The notes under the pieces were generated by a model, which was given only the letters and a program-made list of their open reading frames with translations, did not search any database and had not been told where the DNA came from. From JAIBJN01 sp963838795 (lineage in GTDB: Bacteria; Actinomycetota; Thermoleophilia; Gaiellales; Gaiellaceae), in NCBI GenBank assembly GCA_963838795.1, contig CAWISL010000001.1, positions 434,001 to 498,000 of the forward strand: a DNA stretch of 64,000 nt, in the 5' to 3' direction. Position 1 is the first letter of the stretch. Every line of letters begins with the position of its first letter. Below are positions 34,493-43,274 of this stretch, in pieces. Made by a program: the position numbers and the translations under genes.

Positions 34493-35543
34493 GCTCTCGC
34501 TTCCGGGCCTCGGCGTGACGCCCGAGCACAGCGCGCAACCGCACGGCGAGCGGGGCCGGTGGATCGAACGAGGGCCCTCCGGGAAGCTCATGCTCTTCTC
34601 GGGTCGCTCGCACCCTCTCCTGGCTCAGAAGATCGCCGACCAGCTCAACATCGAGCTCGGCGACGTGAAGCTGAAGACGTTCGCCAACGGCGAGACCTAC
34701 GTCCGCTACAAGGAGTCGATCCGCGGCGCCGACGTCTTCATCGTCCAGGCCTGCCACGGCCGGGCGACGAACGACTATCTCTGGGAGCTCCAGATCATGA
34801 TCCAGGCGGCCAAGCTCGCCTCGGCCAACCGGATCACCGCGATCATGCCCTGGTTCCCGTACTCGCGGCAGGACAAGAAGTCGGCTCCGCGCGAGCCGAT
34901 CACCGCGAAGCTCCTTGCCGACGTCCTCGACGCCGCCGGCGCCGACCGCGTTCTCACGATGGATCTCCACGCCGGCCAGATCCAGGGCTTCTTCCGGATA
35001 CCTGTCGACCACATGACCGCCCTCCCGCTGTTCGCGCGCTACTACCGCGAGACGCTCGGGCTCCACGGCGAGGACGTCGTGGCCGTCTCGCCCGACCCGG
35101 GGCGGGCGAAGATGGCGACGAAGTTCGCCCAGATGCTCGACGCGGACTTTGCGCTCATGAACAAGGAGCGGCCGGCTCACGACGTCGCCTCGGTGACGGA
35201 GGTGGTCGGCGACGTGCGCGGCAAGGTGGCGATCATGAGCGACGACATCATCGTCACGGGTGGGACGCTCGTCGCCGGGGCGCAGGCGCTTCTCAGCGCC
35301 GGCGCGACGAAGGTCTACGGGTGCGCCACGCACGGCCTCTTTCCCGGTGACGCGCTGGAGAAGGTCGCCGGCTCGGAGCTGGCGGGGCTCGCCGTCACCG
35401 ACACGGTGCCCATCCCCGAGTTGAACCGCCCGGACAAGCTCACCGTGCTCACGATCTCGGGCATCCTCGCCGAGACGATCGAGAACGTCTTCGCGGACGA
35501 ATCGGTCTCCGCCATCTTCGCGGGCGAGAACCAGCTCTTTTAG
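34473..35543 (+). CDS. prs: ribose-phosphate pyrophosphokinase
   Basis: A 356-residue PRPP synthase (ribose-5-phosphate + ATP). The core begins LMLFSGRSHPLLAQKIADQL, with FANGETYVRYKESIRG, MPWFPYSRQDKK, TMDLHAGQIQGFF and the PRPP loop IMSDDIIVTGGTL. An AAGGAGGG site ten bases upstream supports GTG 34473, giving about 38 extra N-terminal residues over the usual length; ATG 34589 is the minimal start. glmU-prs is a conserved pair, but the expected next gene, rplY, is 5.8 kb away. Confidence 0.96.
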   Translation: MESGTTELSLPGLGVTPEHSAQPHGERGRWIERGPSGKLMLFSGRSHPLLAQKIADQLNIELGDVKLKTFANGETYVRYKESIRGADVFIVQACHGRATNDYLWELQIMIQAAKLASANRITAIMPWFPYSRQDKKSAPREPITAKLLADVLDAAGADRVLTMDLHAGQIQGFFRIPVDHMTALPLFARYYRETLGLHGEDVVAVSPDPGRAKMATKFAQMLDADFALMNKERPAHDVASVTEVVGDVRGKVAIMSDDIIVTGGTLVAGAQALLSAGATKVYGCATHGLFPGDALEKVAGSELAGLAVTDTVPIPELNRPDKLTVLTISGILAETIENVFADESVSAIFAGENQLF

Positions 35544-35554
35544 CGTTCTCGCCC
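35522..35554 (+). terminator. perfect inverted repeat across the prs stop codon
   Basis: GGGCGAGAAC (35522-35531) and GTTCTCGCCC (35545-35554) pair perfectly around a 13-base loop holding the stop codon. It may terminate prs transcription or mark the integration site of the adjacent island, since tyrosine integrases favour such dyads at gene 3' ends. Confidence 0.5.
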
Positions 35555-35591
35555 AACCATGCGGGTTTGCGGGGCGCTTGCTAACCGGGCG

Positions 35592-36203
35592 CTAACCGGC
35601 GAGCAGCGCAGCGACCCGTTCGGCCGCCTGCTCGTCCGACTGTGGCAGCAGGTGCGCGTATGTCCACAACACGGTGTTCGCGTCGTCGCCCAACCTGGCG
35701 GCGACAATGTGAACCGGGATGCCGCTCGTGAGCGCGAGCGTGGCCGCCGTGTGTCGGAGCACGTGAAGGGTTCCCGTGGGGAGGCCGGCCGACTTCCGCT
35801 TCTCCCCGAACCACTGCGTTAGCCGCTGCGGGTGGATCGGCCCGCCGAGCCCGTCGGCGAACACGAGATCCTGGTCGACGTAAGCGGCCCCGGCGAAAGC
35901 CTGCTCGAGCAGCTGCGCCTCCCGATGTTCGCGCAGCGCCTCCACCGTTTCGGAGTCGAGCGAGATCGTCCGCCGGGAGCGGGACGACTTTGGCGGGCCG
36001 AAGCTGACGCCGCCACGGGTGGGAACAAGCTGCTGCTCCGCTGAGAGGCGGGCGCCCTCGAGGTCGAGGCAGCGCCAGGTAAGGCCGGCGAGCTCGCCAC
36101 GGCGCATCCCCGTCGTCGCGGCCAGCCGCCACAGCGGGAACAGCCGGTCGCCCCGAACATGGTCGAGGAAGCGGGCGAGCTCCTTCGCCGTCCACGCCGG
36201 CAC
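35592..36203 (-). pseudogene. truncated tyrosine recombinase/integrase (catalytic domain)
   Basis: A 203-residue frame containing the catalytic domain of a phage-type integrase: TTGMRRGELAGLTW (first Arg), LHVLRHTAATLAL (His-x2-Arg) and the nucleophile in VLWTYAHLLPQS. The N-terminal arm-binding and core-binding domains, about 150 residues, are missing. Another minus frame immediately upstream reads DPADMADPPRKHGHG, typical of the linker before this domain, hinting at a frame break near 36205. The divergent HNH gene occupies the space where the N-terminus should be. Probably a decayed integrase of the prs-rplY island. Confidence 0.7.
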
Positions 36204-36258
36204 CCGTGTCCGTGTTTGCGGGGCGGGTCGGCCATATCGGCCGGGTCCGCCGCCGGAG

Positions 36259-36633
36259 GTGCGGGCGAAGTGGGCGACGAAGTCTCGTGAGGCTCGTGGC
36301 TACGGGGCAGCGCATCGGACGTTACGTGCTCAGGTGGCCCGCGTTGTGGCCGCCGGGCGAGCGGAGTGTGCGAGGTGCAGCCTTCCGATCCGGCTGGGGG
36401 AGGATTGGGATCTGGATCATGGCCCTGATCGCTCCGGCTACCTCGGAGCTTCGCATCGACGCTGCAACCGGGTGGCGGGTGCGAGGAATGGGGCCGCGGT
36501 GACGAACTCTCGCCGTGCGGCTGCTGCCGCCGAGCACACGCATGTGTGGTCGCGGGTGTGGGAGTGGCCGATCCCGCCCGATGTGTACGTCGCCCCGGAG
36601 GTGGTGGGGGCCTATCTCGACGAGACGGTTTGA
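36259..36633 (+). CDS. HNH-type nuclease-like protein
   Basis: A 124-residue protein from GTG 36259. It has RAECARCSLPI and DWDLDHGPDRSGYLGASHRRCNR, the Cys pair and DxDH/HRRCN arrangement of small phage or plasmid HNH endonucleases; the central motif is DHGPDR rather than DHI. The tail (WSRVWEWPIPPDVYVAPEVV) is unlike the fold. It is typical accessory-element cargo beside an integrase. The frame is open to 36019, overlapping the integrase. Confidence 0.7.
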   Translation: MRAKWATKSREARGYGAAHRTLRAQVARVVAAGRAECARCSLPIRLGEDWDLDHGPDRSGYLGASHRRCNRVAGARNGAAVTNSRRAAAAAEHTHVWSRVWEWPIPPDVYVAPEVVGAYLDETV

Positions 36634-36717
36634 CCTGCCGCCGGATCGGTGTAACCCTTGCGCACGGGACTCCCGGAACCTCTCTTGGTGGGAGACCCGT
36701 TAGGGGAAGGAGGGGCT

Positions 36718-38302
36718 ATGCACAGAGCAAGGAGCCGTCTGTCAGGGGCGGCGGTGGCGCTTGCCGTCGTCGTTCTGACGCCGGTGGCCGGAGCGGTGCC
36801 GGCGGCGAACGTGGGCCCGGCCGTTCAGGCCTCGGGTGCCAGTCCGATTGCGGGCTGCCTGGGGGACCAGCCGGGCTCGGGGATCAACGTCGTGAACAGC
36901 GAGGTTGAGCCTTGGGTCGCCGTCAATCCGGCCAACCCGGACAACCTCGTCGGAGCCTACCAGCAGGACCGCTGGAACAACGGCGGTGCCCGCGAGGGAC
37001 GTGACCGCGTCGAGCTTCGACGGCGGGCTCACGTGGACGGTAAACGCGAACACGAAGTCGACGATCTGTACCGGGGGAACGGCCGCGAACGGCGGCAACT
37101 ACGAGCGGGCCTCGGACCCGTGGGTGGACTTCTCGCCGAACGGGAGCGCCTACCTCATGACCCTGTCCATTGACACGAACCCCGGTGGGTTCGGCACCAG
37201 CCCGAACGCGATGCTCGTGATGCGTTCGACCGACGGCGGGGCAACGTGGAGCGATCCGATCACGCTCAAGCGGGACGAGAACCCGAACGTCCTGAACGAC
37301 AAGAATACGCTCACCGCCGACCCGAACGACTCGGATTTCGTGTATGCGGTGTGGGATCGGCTGGTCTCGCCGCCGGGGGAGACGCCGAACCCGAAAGCGT
37401 TCGAGAACGCGCTTGCCTTCCGTGGGCCGGTCTGGTTCTCGCGGACGACGAACGGCGGTGCCAGCTGGGAGACGGCCCGATTGATCTTCCAGCCAGGCAC
37501 GCTCAACCAGACGATCGGAAACCAGATCGTCGTGTTGCCGGATAACGCCCAGTTCGACGGCGAACTTGTGGATGTGTTCGACCTGATCCAGAATCGGGCG
37601 AACCGTCCTCCGGGTCGCGGCTTCAGCATCGCGGTGATCCGCTCGACAGATCATGGAGCCACCTGGTCGAAGAACGCGATCACCGTCGACAGGCACAACA
37701 CCTTCCAGGGCCTGGTAGTCGATCCGGACGACCCCAACCCTGCGACGAATCCGGTCCGGACGGGCGACATCATCCCGCAGGTGACGGTCGACCCGAACAG
37801 CGGCGCGATCTACGTCGTCTTCCAGGACTCTCGGTTCGGCCCGCGCAGCAGCATCGCCTTCACGCAGTCGCTTGATGGCGGGTTGACTTGGTCGCCGACG
37901 ATCAAGGTGAACCAGACGCCGACGGACATCAGTCTCGGAAACCAACAGGCGTTCAACCCGGTCGCGAGCGTGCTCGACGACGGGACCATCGGCGTCAGGT
38001 ACTCGGACTTCCGAGCCAACCAGGCCTTCCCGGCGATCGAGCCGCTGGCTACGGACGAGTTCCTCGCCCACTGCCATCCCACCACGCCGAGCGCATGCGC
38101 GAACGCGGCGAACTGGGGCGCGGAAGTGCGGACCACCGACGCCTCGTACAACATGCGCCAGGCGCCCTTCGCCCGCGGGTGGTTCGTCGGGGACTACGTC
38201 GGCATGGACACCGACGGCGAGGACTGGCTGCCGTTCTGGTCGCAGCCGTTCGGAACGGATCCCGGAAACACCTTCGTCCGCCGCGTCGGCCTCGTGCCCT
38301 AG
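36718..38302 (+). CDS. secreted sialidase/BNR-repeat protein, frameshifted
   Basis: ATG 36718, after GGGGAAGGAGGGG, begins with a signal peptide (GAAVALAVVVLTPVAGAVPA). The first frame holds EPWVAVNPANPDNLVGAYQQ and RWNNGG, then the match moves to another frame at the GGG run 36996-36998, continuing ASSFDGGLTWTVNAN to the stop at 38302. Removing one G joins the two into about 527 residues. Asp-box motifs recur (STDGGATWSDP, TTNGGASWETA, STDHGATWSKN, SLDGGLTWSP), forming a beta-propeller. It is exported, but glycosidase activity is not established. As written it would be truncated. Confidence 0.75.
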
Positions 38303-38330
38303 CCCGGACCATCCCTCAACCAACCAACTC

Positions 38331-38360
38331 GAGCGTCCCGGGCAACCGCCCGGGGCGCTC
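38331..38360 (+). terminator. hairpin after the BNR-repeat gene
   Basis: GAGCGTCCCGGGC and GCCCGGGGCGCTC form a 13-pair stem with an AACC loop 28 bases after the stop. A short T-containing stretch (TGCCTTACG) follows. Confidence 0.7.
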
Positions 38361-38414
38361 TGCCTTACGATGTGACGGGGCGAATTCCCCTCCCCTGGGG
38401 TTGCCCCTTCAGTG

Positions 38415-38452
38415 GTCGCCCTCGCGCTGGTGGGAATCAGGGCGAGGGCGAC
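38415..38452 (+). terminator. strong hairpin upstream of the 38.6 kb secreted protein
   Basis: GTCGCCCTCGC (38415-38425) and GCGAGGGCGAC (38442-38452) pair perfectly with a 16-base loop, followed by TTAACG. It could be a terminator, attenuator or leader element. A second, weaker fold (GGGGC.../...GCCCC) lies just before it at about 38376-38407. Confidence 0.5.
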
Positions 38453-38495
38453 TTAACGTGTCGTCCTCTGTTGAGAATGCGACGTGGGAGCGGCT

Positions 38496-38557
38496 CTTGA
38501 CTCACTCGGCGGAAGGCTAGAGACTCCTTGACTCACTCGGCGGAAGGCTAGGGACTC
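38496..38557 (+). repeat. tandem direct repeat, two copies of 31 bp
   Basis: CTTGACTCACTCGGCGGAAG and the following CTAG occur at 38496-38520 and again at 38527-38551, each followed by AGACTC or GGGACTC. The repeat ends 29 bases before the start of the secreted protein gene. Confidence 0.85.
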
Positions 38558-38586
38558 CCGCCACATAACGAGAGGAAAGGGAGACC

Positions 38587-39051
38587 ATGCGGCGCCATCC
38601 GATTGTTGTGCTTGCCCTCGTTGGGTTCGGCCTGCTTGCGGTCACGTCAGCTTCGGCGAGAGCAACCACCGAGAAGATCCCATTCGACGTCGTCCTTGCC
38701 CCCGAAGAGGCCTGCGGCGAGGCGATCCATCTGAGCGGCACGCTCCTCGCCCAGTTCCGCACCACCGAAAGCTCGGGCGGCAACCTCGCCGTCGGATTCC
38801 ACTTCAATCCTCAAGGGATCACCGGCGTGGGACTGACGAGCGGCGCGACCTATCACGCCACAGGCGTGACGCAAGGGACGACGACGATCAAGGCGAAGGG
38901 CGGCATCTCGGACACCTTCGTGAACAGCTTCAAGATCATCGGGGAAGGGAGTGCGCAGAACTTCCTCCAGACGGACGTCGTTCACCTGACCGTGAACGCG
39001 AACGGCGTTGTGACCGCGACCGTCGAGAAGTCGATGATCCGCTGCGTTTAG
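38587..39051 (+). CDS. small secreted protein of unknown function
   Basis: A 154-residue protein with a signal peptide (IVVLALVGFGLLAVTSASA) and a mature beta-rich domain containing one N-terminal-side Cys (EEACGEAIHL) and one C-terminal Cys (KSMIRCV), which may form a disulphide. AGAGGAAAGGGAG precedes ATG 38587. Similar proteins are common in actinobacteria and soil isolates but have no assigned role. It sits in the prs-rplY island after a tandem repeat and hairpins. Confidence 0.75.
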   Translation: MRRHPIVVLALVGFGLLAVTSASARATTEKIPFDVVLAPEEACGEAIHLSGTLLAQFRTTESSGGNLAVGFHFNPQGITGVGLTSGATYHATGVTQGTTTIKAKGGISDTFVNSFKIIGEGSAQNFLQTDVVHLTVNANGVVTATVEKSMIRCV

Positions 39052-39309
39052 CGCCCACCTTGCATCGAGGGCAGTTGCGGGTGCGCAGCCGCCCTCCATG
39101 TCTCCACTTCGACTGCTCTAAAACAATCCATGTCGCGCTCGATCGAGAATGCGGCGTCAAAGGCCGGGGCGCGGGACCGCAAGGTGACCCTAGGACTACC
39201 CTGACCGACGCCCCGGCAAGAGTGAGGCACGCCGGCAGCGGCAACCTGCCTAGAGGGCCGTTTCCGCCGGGTCGACCCGCCCTGCCTAGGTATAGGGGCC
39301 GACAGGAGA

Positions 39310-39648
39310 TCAGCGTCTGACTCGCCCGCTCAAGCCCGCGCCGGCGGACGAGCTCGGCCAGCGCAGCCGCCGCGGGCTTAGGGCGCGCCCCGCCAAGCCG
39401 GCCAGGCACGCGAGCACGGCGTGCGCCTCCTCGAACCCAACGTCCGGGAGGTCGGCGCAGTAGCGCGCGTGCCAGCGCAGGGCCGCCCGCCGAAACCGCC
39501 CCGGATCGTCGACCAGTAGCAGGACGAGCTCGAGCGCGTCCGGGAGGCTGCCGAAGTCGAGCTCGGTTGCTGTTGCCAGAGCCACGGTTGGGTTCCTCGA
39601 GTCGACGCCGCGGCGAAAGCGGGCGCAGGCTGAGCCTTGCGAGGTCAC
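39310..39648 (-). CDS. hypothetical protein (up to 112 aa)
   Basis: The core reads ELDFGSLPDALELVLLLVDD and RRAALRWHARYCADLPDVGF then EEAHAVLACLAGL. Such helical proteins recur in actinobacteria near mobile elements but lack a known function. The start is GTG 39648 or GTG 39585; the Arg/Ser-rich tail is low complexity. Accessory-island location. Confidence 0.6.
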   Translation of the reverse strand: MTSQGSACARFRRGVDSRNPTVALATATELDFGSLPDALELVLLLVDDPGRFRRAALRWHARYCADLPDVGFEEAHAVLACLAGLAGRALSPRRLRWPSSSAGAGLSGRVRR

Positions 39649-39763
39649 GAACAGATGTTCGCATAGACGGTGGCGTCATCAACGGAAGGGACTGGGCCGG
39701 GGCTGCGAGACGACGGCTATAGAGGTCTTTGGACCACCGACATGAGACGACGAGGCTTCCTTT

Positions 39764-40093
39764 GTGGCCGACCCGCCGCCCTCCTACTCAGGATGGTTGC
39801 CTTCCTGTCCCGAAGAAGCCCTCGGTCGAGGGGTGCGGCGGCCGGCGTGGGAGCCGATCACCGTTCGAGAACTGCGGCCCGTACGACTCCGAATCCCCGA
39901 TCCCTCGTTGCGCGAGGAGCTGAGCGTTCACTACGCGCGCTCGGGTTTCGCCGTGCGGCCGGTCGGCGACCGGGAGCTCGAGGCCGAGCGACCCGACGCG
40001 CCGAGCGAGGAGCAGGGACGTCGCGAAGTGGAGGCGCACTTGCTCGTCTGGGAGCTGCTCCATCCAGAGTGCCCGGGCGAGATCGTCGGCTAG
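39764..40093 (+). CDS. hypothetical protein (109 aa)
   Basis: From GTG 39764 the frame encodes PITVRELRPVRLRIPDPSLR, then EELSVHYARSGFAVRPVGD and a Glu/Arg-rich helical end. No motif is recognised. It is divergent from the 39.3 kb gene, with which it may share a regulatory gap. Support is coding-like composition only. Confidence 0.5.
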   Translation: MADPPPSYSGWLPSCPEEALGRGVRRPAWEPITVRELRPVRLRIPDPSLREELSVHYARSGFAVRPVGDRELEAERPDAPSEEQGRREVEAHLLVWELLHPECPGEIVG

Positions 40094-40114
40094 ACGACGA
40101 GGGCCGCCGCCTCG

Positions 40115-40531
40115 CTACTGAAGGCGCAGCATCTTCGCTGTCGAAGCGACGCGCGCGAATGACACCGGGTTCGATGCCGTCGGGAACTTGGACTTGCATG
40201 AGCTCGTGTTCTTGACGCCGAGCAGGAAGGCGTCGCTCTGCCCGATCGTCGCCCCGTAGTTGAAATCGAGCGCCGTGATCTCCTGGTTGTCGCGGAGGAC
40301 CTGCACGGGCCCGGGCGGCAGGCTCGTGTCCAGGACCTGGACAGCGGGGTCGCCGAGGTCGTAGTAGGCGTAGTCCGCGAACGCGAAGACGGGGTATTTC
40401 TGCAGGCAGTTGAGCTTCGCCGTCAGTGCCTGCACCTTGTGTGCGAGCGTGTGGTTGGCGCCGGCCGGCGCGGCCGCTGCGAGCACGACGACTAGGACGG
40501 CAGTGACTATCGCGCCCATGCGCCCGATCAT
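40115..40531 (-). CDS. small secreted protein of unknown function
   Basis: ATG 40531 follows GAGAGGCG and opens a 138-residue protein with a clear signal peptide (GAIVTAVLVVVLAAAAPAGA). The mature part has two Cys (KLNCLQKYPV and TSSCKSKFP) likely disulphide-bonded. The frame is open to 40696, but those codons precede the signal peptide and look non-coding. Function is unknown. Confidence 0.7.
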   Translation of the reverse strand: MIGRMGAIVTAVLVVVLAAAAPAGANHTLAHKVQALTAKLNCLQKYPVFAFADYAYYDLGDPAVQVLDTSLPPGPVQVLRDNQEITALDFNYGATIGQSDAFLLGVKNTSSCKSKFPTASNPVSFARVASTAKMLRLQ

Positions 40532-40767
40532 CGTCGCCTCTCGAGGGTGCCCTGCTTCCACACCATCGGCGACGCCCCGGGATCGTTCAAGCCCGTGGAC
40601 CGGCGAAGCTGCCATCCGTGTGGTGCCGCAGTCACGCTCTCTCAGTGTCGTTCCGTGCGGCAGAAGCCGGGATCCCCGAAAAGTGGGATCCGACACGAGA
40701 TGGCCAAAGTGGGGGATGCCCGCGCTGTCCCGAGACGTTCATCGTCCGTTGTGCATGCCGCGCGGAC

Positions 40768-41379
40768 GTGATTGACACGCCGAACCCCTCCCCGGCGGAG
40801 CGGCCTGAGCCTGCCCGTCGGCGGAAGCGTCGCCGCCGGAAGCGGGCGCCGGACAACGCGTCGACGGCCCCTCCACCGAGCGGGGGGCTGATCCCGCCCG
40901 TCATCAAGGTCGAGATCCAGAACATCGACCAGCTGGGCCGCCGTGACCCGGAGAGCGCGCACGACGATCTCGGTATGGCGGATGCCCGGCGCAAGCTGGA
41001 AGAGCGGGAGGCGCGCCTCCACGCGGTGGAGGCGGACCTGGACGAGCGTCAGCGGCGCGTCGAGGAGCTGGAAGCCAGGATCGGCCCCGAGGCGACGATC
41101 GTCGAGTCGCAACAGAGCCTCGAGCGGCGGGAGCGGCGTACGAGCGAGCTGGAGCAGCAGCTGCGGGAGCGGAGCGGCGAGCTCGAGCAGCGCGAGAACG
41201 ACCTCGAGGCGAGGAAGGCCGTCCTGGAGGCGGATCTCGAGCTGCGCGAGGAGGAGATCGAGCGGCGTGAGGATCTCGTGGCGATCCGCGAGGAGCGATT
41301 GGCCGATCGTCAACGTGAGCTGGGCGTCTACGTCTCGCAGATCCAAGGCACGATCGAGTCGCAGTGGGCGGCCGGCTAG
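40768..41379 (+). CDS. coiled-coil protein
   Basis: A 203-residue protein from GTG 40768. A basic N-terminus (ARRRKRRRRKRAP) precedes a Pro-rich stretch and a long charged coiled coil (about 75-190) of repeating Glu/Arg/Leu, for example LEEREARLHAVEADLDERQR. Likely structural or nucleic-acid associated; function unknown. It lies 29 bases upstream of rplY at the right edge of the island. Confidence 0.7.
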   Translation: MIDTPNPSPAERPEPARRRKRRRRKRAPDNASTAPPPSGGLIPPVIKVEIQNIDQLGRRDPESAHDDLGMADARRKLEEREARLHAVEADLDERQRRVEELEARIGPEATIVESQQSLERRERRTSELEQQLRERSGELEQRENDLEARKAVLEADLELREEEIERREDLVAIREERLADRQRELGVYVSQIQGTIESQWAAG

Positions 41380-41390
41380 CGCCGCTCAGC

Positions 41391-41396
41391 TAGACT
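41391..41396 (+). promoter_or_regulatory. -10 box TAGACT of rplY
   Basis: TAGACT ends 11 bases before ATG 41408, leaving essentially no leader. Confidence 0.45.
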
Positions 41397-41407
41397 TGCC
41401 CGCCGGA

Positions 41408-42103
41408 ATGGCCGGTGAGCGAATCAAGCTGGACGTCAAGCCGCGTGATGAGGGAGGCAGTGCCGACTCGCGGCGGTTGCGCGCGGATGGGCTGATCCCG
41501 GGCGTTCTCTACGGATCGGGCAAGGACGCGCATCCCTTCGCGGTCGAGGAGCGGGAGCTCAGGCGCGTCTTGACGGGCGAGCATGGCCTGCACGCCATCC
41601 TCGACGTGGTCTTCGACGGTCAGAAGACGGCGCATCACGCGGTCCTCAAGGAGTATCAGCTCGACCCCGTGCGCCCCAGGCTCCTCCATATCGACCTGCA
41701 CGAGGTGCGCCTCGACCAGGTCATTCAGTCCCAGGTGGCGGTCGAGCCCGTCGGCGAGTCGCCCGGGGTCAAGGAGGGCGGCGTGCTGACGCTCGTCCTC
41801 CGCGAGGTCAATGTCGAGGCCTTGCCGATGGAGGTGCCCGACCAGCTCGAGCTCGATATCTCGGCCATGACCATCGGGGACAGTCTCCGGGTCGCGGACA
41901 TCGCCGCGCCCGAGGGCGTCAAGCTCCTGGATGATCCGGATTCGGTCGTCCTGACTGTCACCCCGCCGACCAAGGTCGAGGAGCCCGAGGAGGTCGAGGA
42001 AGAGCTCGAGGGCGAGGAGGCTGTCGAAGGTGAGGGGGAGGCGCCCGAGGGCGAGGCCGAGGCCGAGAGCGACAGCGGCGGCGAAGAGCCTGGCGAAGGC
42101 TAG
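41408..42103 (+). CDS. rplY: 50S ribosomal protein L25 (general stress protein Ctc type)
   Basis: A 231-residue L25/Ctc protein. The 5S-rRNA-binding domain (SRRLRADGLIPGVLYGSG, FDGQKTAHHAVLKEYQLDPV) is followed by the TL5-type C-terminal domain and a Glu-rich tail (about 200-231), typical for the long actinobacterial form. It is normally immediately downstream of prs; here an island intervenes. pth begins six bases after its stop. Confidence 0.95.
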   Translation: MAGERIKLDVKPRDEGGSADSRRLRADGLIPGVLYGSGKDAHPFAVEERELRRVLTGEHGLHAILDVVFDGQKTAHHAVLKEYQLDPVRPRLLHIDLHEVRLDQVIQSQVAVEPVGESPGVKEGGVLTLVLREVNVEALPMEVPDQLELDISAMTIGDSLRVADIAAPEGVKLLDDPDSVVLTVTPPTKVEEPEEVEEELEGEEAVEGEGEAPEGEAEAESDSGGEEPGEG

Positions 42104-42109
42104 GGCTCG

Positions 42110-42712
42110 ATGCGCCTCTTCCGTCGGGGCGCGCCGGCCTCGACGCTCGACCTGCTGGTAGCAGGGCTCGGGAATCCCGGCCGCAAGTACGAGCGGACGC
42201 GTCACAACATCGGGCACATGGTCTGCGCCGAGGTTGCCCGCCGGCGAGGAGCCTCCAGCCGATCGAAGTTCTCCGGCAAGCTCGCAGAGCTCCGGCTCGA
42301 TGATGCGCGGGTGGCCCTCCTCGCGCCGCAGACGTTCATGAACGAGTCGGGACGTTCGGTTGGGGCGGCCGTGCGCTACTTCAAGCTTCCGCCCGAACAG
42401 CTGCTCGTCGTCCACGATGAAGTCGATCTCGACCTGGGTCGGCTTCAGGTAAGAATGGGCGGGGGCTTGGCGGGCCACAACGGCCTGCGCTCGGTCGCAC
42501 AGCATCTTGGAACACCCGAGTTCATGCGGCTACGCGTGGGGGTCGGGCGTCCCGAGCGTGGGGATCCCCGGCCAGTGGCCGACTGGGTACTGACTCCCTT
42601 TCCCCCTGAGGTCGACGTCGAAGCCCTCGTGGCTCGAGGAGCCGATGCGGTCGAGACAGTCGTCCGCGACGGCCTTGAAGAGGCGCAGCGGCGCTTCAAC
42701 GAACGCGCGTAG
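42110..42712 (+). CDS. pth: peptidyl-tRNA hydrolase
   Basis: A 200-residue enzyme recycling peptidyl-tRNA. It has LLVAGLGNPGRKYERTRHNI with the catalytic His, PQTFMNESGRSVGAAVRYF, LLVVHDEVDLDLGRLQVRMG and GGGLAGHNGLRSV. rplY-pth-mfd is the conserved order. A G/C hairpin follows at 42789. Confidence 0.97.
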   Translation: MRLFRRGAPASTLDLLVAGLGNPGRKYERTRHNIGHMVCAEVARRRGASSRSKFSGKLAELRLDDARVALLAPQTFMNESGRSVGAAVRYFKLPPEQLLVVHDEVDLDLGRLQVRMGGGLAGHNGLRSVAQHLGTPEFMRLRVGVGRPERGDPRPVADWVLTPFPPEVDVEALVARGADAVETVVRDGLEEAQRRFNERA

Positions 42713-42788
42713 CAGCCAGCTCCCGAGGCACGGTTCCGGCGCGATCTCGCGGCAGTCTGGTGCGGGCTCCGGCGATAGTGTGAATGCA

Positions 42789-42807
42789 GGGGGGCGTTGC
42801 GCCCCCC
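42789..42807 (+). terminator. hairpin after pth
   Basis: GGGGGGCG-TTG-CGCCCCCC, an eight-pair stem 76 bases after the pth stop. Confidence 0.65.
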
Positions 42808-42838
42808 ACAGGGGGTTCGGTCAGCGAGATACAAAGAA

Positions 42839-42869
42839 GGCGGGCCGCCCTGCTGGAGGGCGACCCGCC
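42839..42869 (-). terminator. hairpin with minus-strand T-rich tail
   Basis: GGCGGG-C-CGCCCT pairs with AGGGCG-A-CCCGCC across a five-base loop. On the minus strand it is followed by TTCTTTG, as in an intrinsic terminator for the gene at 43019-43246. Confidence 0.6.
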
Positions 42870-43018
42870 GCAGATGCTCCGCGCGCCGTAGCGGCCCGAC
42901 GCCGGTGCTCCTCCTACCTTCGGCAGAAACGGGATCCGACCTTAGGGCTCCGCCCCTCGTGAGCTGGGCCTTCGCGCCCTGCTCGGCGGGCCGGCAAGCG
43001 CCTCCCGTCCGCCGGCCC

Positions 43019-43246
43019 CTAGGAGGCGAGATCGGGCGCCAGGTACTCCTCCGCCAGGCGGACGCGCACGAACAAGCCGCCGCCTGGCGCTCTGCCGTAC
43101 TCGACCCGAAACGCCTGCGCCGGCACGGCCGCGAGCGCCTCGTCATGGCGCTCGAGCCATGCTCGGTAGGCCGTGCCCGCATCCGGCGGGTCGAACGCCG
43201 CCACCAAGCGGGGGCGCGTCCCGATGGGGAGTAGCTCGCCGGCCAC
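43019..43246 (-). CDS. hypothetical protein (75 aa)
   Basis: From the start at 43246 it reads MAGELLPIGTRPRLVAAFD and RAWLERHDEALAAVPAQAFR, ending FVRVRLAEEYLAPDLAS. No motif. The composition is protein-like, and it diverges from mfd, with a start 68 bases from the mfd ATG. Confidence 0.55.
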   Translation of the reverse strand: MAGELLPIGTRPRLVAAFDPPDAGTAYRAWLERHDEALAAVPAQAFRVEYGRAPGGGLFVRVRLAEEYLAPDLAS

Positions 43247-43274
43247 GCGGCCATCGTACGGGCTCCCACGGTGG

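Larger units (their letters stand above)
42713..43018. other. 306-base intergenic region rich in hairpins, possible RNA gene
   Basis: No credible coding frame is present. Two strong hairpins occur (separate entries) and between them a stretch reads AGCGAGATACAAAGAAGG. Read on the minus strand the second hairpin is followed by TTCTTTGTATC, like an intrinsic terminator, so a minus-strand transcript from or beyond the 43.0 kb gene may end here. The remaining 150 bases contain further GC-rich stems. I could not match it to a known RNA class. Confidence 0.4.

Noticed and set aside
35567..36222. Direct repeat GTTTGCGGGGCG flanking the integrase as attL/attR
   Set aside because: Twelve bases of GC-rich sequence, both copies within the same side of the island; not convincing boundaries.
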